A stretch of 8,270 nucleotides of DNA from Sulfurospirillaceae bacterium (GTDB lineage: Bacteria; Campylobacterota; Campylobacteria; Campylobacterales; Sulfurospirillaceae), in contig JAQWCT010000115.1 in the NCBI GenBank assembly GCA_028705785.1, positions 1 through 8,270 on the forward strand. The letters run 5' to 3'. Below are positions 6,639 to 8,270 of this stretch, one piece after another. Within the stretch, counting starts at the first letter, position 1, and each line of letters begins with the position of its first letter. A model generated the notes under the pieces. That model was not told the origin of the DNA. It worked only from the letters and a program-made list of their open reading frames with translations, and did not search any database. The position numbers were made by a program, and so were the translations under genes.

Positions 6639-8029
6639 TGAAGTTTTTTGGTCTTTTTGTATATCTTTTTTTAGCTCTACCCAATCTTTTTTCGTGTGCC
6701 CTATGTGCGCTTTATACCCCTGGTGCAATGGTTGAAGTTACCTTAAATGGAGATGATAGGCTTTTAAAAGAAGCACAAATTAGATGGACTTTTGGTCAAG
6801 ATTTTATCAAAGAACTTCTTGCTAGGTACGATACTAACAAAAATGGTACACTGGATCAAACAGAATTGATTCGTGTCGAAAAAATTTTGTTAAATTACCT
6901 TGCTAAAAAGAATTATTTGACCTCTATTGAGTATGTCTTGGCTCAAGAAAGTGCAGAGAAAATTGACATTAAAGCCCATCATGCAAGCTTTATTCAAACT
7001 GATGATACACTTATTTTCACTTATGTTGTGCCATTGAACAAAGAGATACATCCCCAAGATACGCTCTCTTTTGTCTTTGAAGATACCAGCGGATACTTTA
7101 CTTTTTTAGTGCATAAAGTTGAATGTACAGTGCCATCTATGTGGAAATTGGAGAATAATATAAACAACAACATTGTGTTTGTTAATATTCAAAAACCCGA
7201 AGCCTTATCTGATTTAACCGTAGAAAAAACCGTCAAAATTGAAAACACACCTCTCCTTGAACAAAGTAGCCCCAATACCTTAAAAGCATATTTGTTAAAT
7301 ATGCAAAAAAAGATAGAAACAGCATTAAATGAGATTAAGACAAGCCACTCTTTAGTGGCGTATGCGCTTTTTTTTGGTTTTTCATTTTTGTATGGATTGC
7401 TTCATGCTTCAGGACCTGGACATGGAAAGGCGTTGGTTAGTTCTTACTTTTTTACAACTAATCAAAGTTATAGTAAAGCTTTGAGTGTTTCTTTCTTGAT
7501 AGGTATTGTACATACTTTTTCAGCATTTTTGATGACATTGGTCATTTACGCTGTTTTTGACCTCTTTTTCAAAGAATTTTTTGATGACTTTACTTTTTAT
7601 GCTACGAAAGTTTCAGCCATTATTATTTTGATAATCGCAGGATATTTGTTTTACAAAAAGCAAAAATCGTATGCTCCTTTACCAAAAATCGCCTCATTTT
7701 CAGCACATCCACCTAGCTGTAGTTGTGGAGGCTGTTCGATTAAATCTCAGGGTACAGATTTTGGTGTTATCATCGCAGCGGGAATTGTTCCTTGCCCTGG
7801 GACGATTACGATTTTTATCTTTACACTTTCTATGGGTGAATATTTTATAGGCTTTTTATCCGCTACTTTTATGGGACTTGGGATGAGTGCTGTCATTTTT
7901 GGTGCTGCTATTTTGAGTATACGCATTAAAAAAGGGCTGGATATTAAGAATGTTAAGTTTCTCAAGTATGCGGATTATGCAAGTTTGGGAATTATCGTGT
8001 TGCTTGGAGTAGGATTATTGTTAGCGTGA
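6638..8029 (+). CDS. DUF1007-NicO fusion protein
   Basis: A 463-residue membrane protein combining in one chain the two activities encoded separately just upstream. ATG at 6638 is chosen because it overlaps the NicO stop (TGATG) and opens with a signal-like segment (MKFFGLFVYLFLALPNLFS); the frame extends 31 codons further upstream, but that part lies within the NicO gene and is not signal-like. Residues about 30-185 are a DUF1007-like periplasmic domain with an EF-hand loop, DTNKNGTLDQTE (65-76, 6830-6865). A linker of about 50 residues leads to a six-helix NicO domain (about 238-462) with HASGPGHGKALV (H256, H262, K264), H292 in IVHTFSA, and VPCPG (384-388). Oddities are C20-x2-C23 where HPH would be expected, and H357-x3-C361-x-C363-x2-C366 in the loop between helices 3 and 4. 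The LFS-C context is a poor lipobox. It may pair with the stand-alone NicO protein; this is inferred. Confidence 0.9.
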   Translation: MKFFGLFVYLFLALPNLFSCALCALYTPGAMVEVTLNGDDRLLKEAQIRWTFGQDFIKELLARYDTNKNGTLDQTELIRVEKILLNYLAKKNYLTSIEYVLAQESAEKIDIKAHHASFIQTDDTLIFTYVVPLNKEIHPQDTLSFVFEDTSGYFTFLVHKVECTVPSMWKLENNINNNIVFVNIQKPEALSDLTVEKTVKIENTPLLEQSSPNTLKAYLLNMQKKIETALNEIKTSHSLVAYALFFGFSFLYGLLHASGPGHGKALVSSYFFTTNQSYSKALSVSFLIGIVHTFSAFLMTLVIYAVFDLFFKEFFDDFTFYATKVSAIIILIIAGYLFYKKQKSYAPLPKIASFSAHPPSCSCGGCSIKSQGTDFGVIIAAGIVPCPGTITIFIFTLSMGEYFIGFLSATFMGLGMSAVIFGAAILSIRIKKGLDIKNVKFLKYADYASLGIIVLLGVGLLLA

Positions 8030-8033
8030 AAAA

Positions 8034-8270
8034 TCACTCTTTGATGGCGACTTTGTAGACATAGTAAAAATCTGCATCATATCCCTCGGATTTACAGGTT
8101 GCTTCACTATAACACTTGACATCTTTTTTATTGACAATTAAAGCGACATATCGCTCTGGGTCGTAGAAAAGAATTTCATAAAGTTTGCTTTTGGGTTTGG
8201 AAATCTCAAAATGGTAGTTCAATCTCCCTTTTTCGATAAAGGCACTAAATGCTGAGTATGTCTTGATTTT
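8034..8270 (-). CDS. Unrecognised protein, C-terminal fragment (cut by window edge)
   Basis: The frame is open from the window edge to TGA at 8036-8034, giving the last 78 residues of a protein whose start lies outside the window. An internal TTG at 8222 could be a start, but the GGGAG before it is too close, and the frame continues upstream without a stop (KIKTYSAFSAFIEKGR...), so a longer protein is more likely. Visible features are a lysine- and tyrosine-rich, hydrophilic sequence, 'YEILFYDPERYVALIV', two cysteines seven residues apart ('KCYSEATCKSEGYDAD') and the end 'YYVYKVAIKE'. I recognise no family, and no membrane segment is visible. It is convergent with the DUF1007-NicO gene, with four bases between the stop codons. 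Confidence 0.6.
   Translation of the reverse strand, partial: KIKTYSAFSAFIEKGRLNYHFEISKPKSKLYEILFYDPERYVALIVNKKDVKCYSEATCKSEGYDADFYYVYKVAIKE

Noticed and set aside
8024..8039. Hairpin GTGA-AAAA-TCAC as a bidirectional terminator
   Set aside because: The stem is only four base pairs, has no following T run on either strand, and arises mainly from the two facing TGA stops.

Overview
The window is AT-rich and gene-dense, with short intergenic gaps. It most resembles a Campylobacterota (epsilonproteobacterial) chromosome of the Sulfurospirillum/Arcobacter type. The reasons are the histidine kinase H-box 'AHQWKQPL', the abundance of short response regulators starting 'LYVED', a DUF2325 protein, and the base composition. 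The genus is an inference; no rRNA or other marker is present.

Left half (1-4788, all minus strand): a tightly packed signalling operon, read right to left. It starts with a membrane histidine kinase whose periplasmic sensor is an amino-acid-binding-type solute-binding domain (3211-4788). A REC-HD-GYP response regulator with a degenerate GGDEF-like tail follows directly (1693-3210, TAA-ATG junction). Next is a REC-PAS-PilZ-like protein interrupted by an in-frame TAA inside its receiver domain (174-1691). The last is the start of a PAS-domain protein running off the window (1-160). Spacings are 0, 1 and 13 bases, so the genes are probably cotranscribed. The likely theme is a periplasmic small-molecule signal relayed by phosphotransfer to cyclic-di-GMP turnover.

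Middle (4863-5382): a small DUF2325 gene with a Cys cluster at its C-terminus (4916-5230, minus), transcribed divergently from the metal-transport genes across a 152-bp intergenic region.

Right half (5383-8029, plus strand): three translationally coupled genes overlapping by ATGA and TGATG. They are a secreted DUF1007 protein, a six-helix NicO-family nickel/cobalt transporter, and a second protein that carries a DUF1007 domain and a NicO domain in one chain. The locus therefore holds the same two-part module twice, once split and once fused. Both DUF1007 domains carry a canonical-looking 12-residue EF-hand loop. The fused copy also has a His/Cys-rich loop between membrane segments and a CxxC at the expected mature N-terminus. 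This module is the most interesting part of the window. Nickel/cobalt specificity is inferred from family membership only.

Right edge (8034-8270, minus): the C-terminal part of an unrecognised protein, converging on the transporter genes with only four bases between the stop codons. No RNA gene, mobile element, CRISPR array or long repeat was seen, and there is no gene-free stretch over 300 bases.
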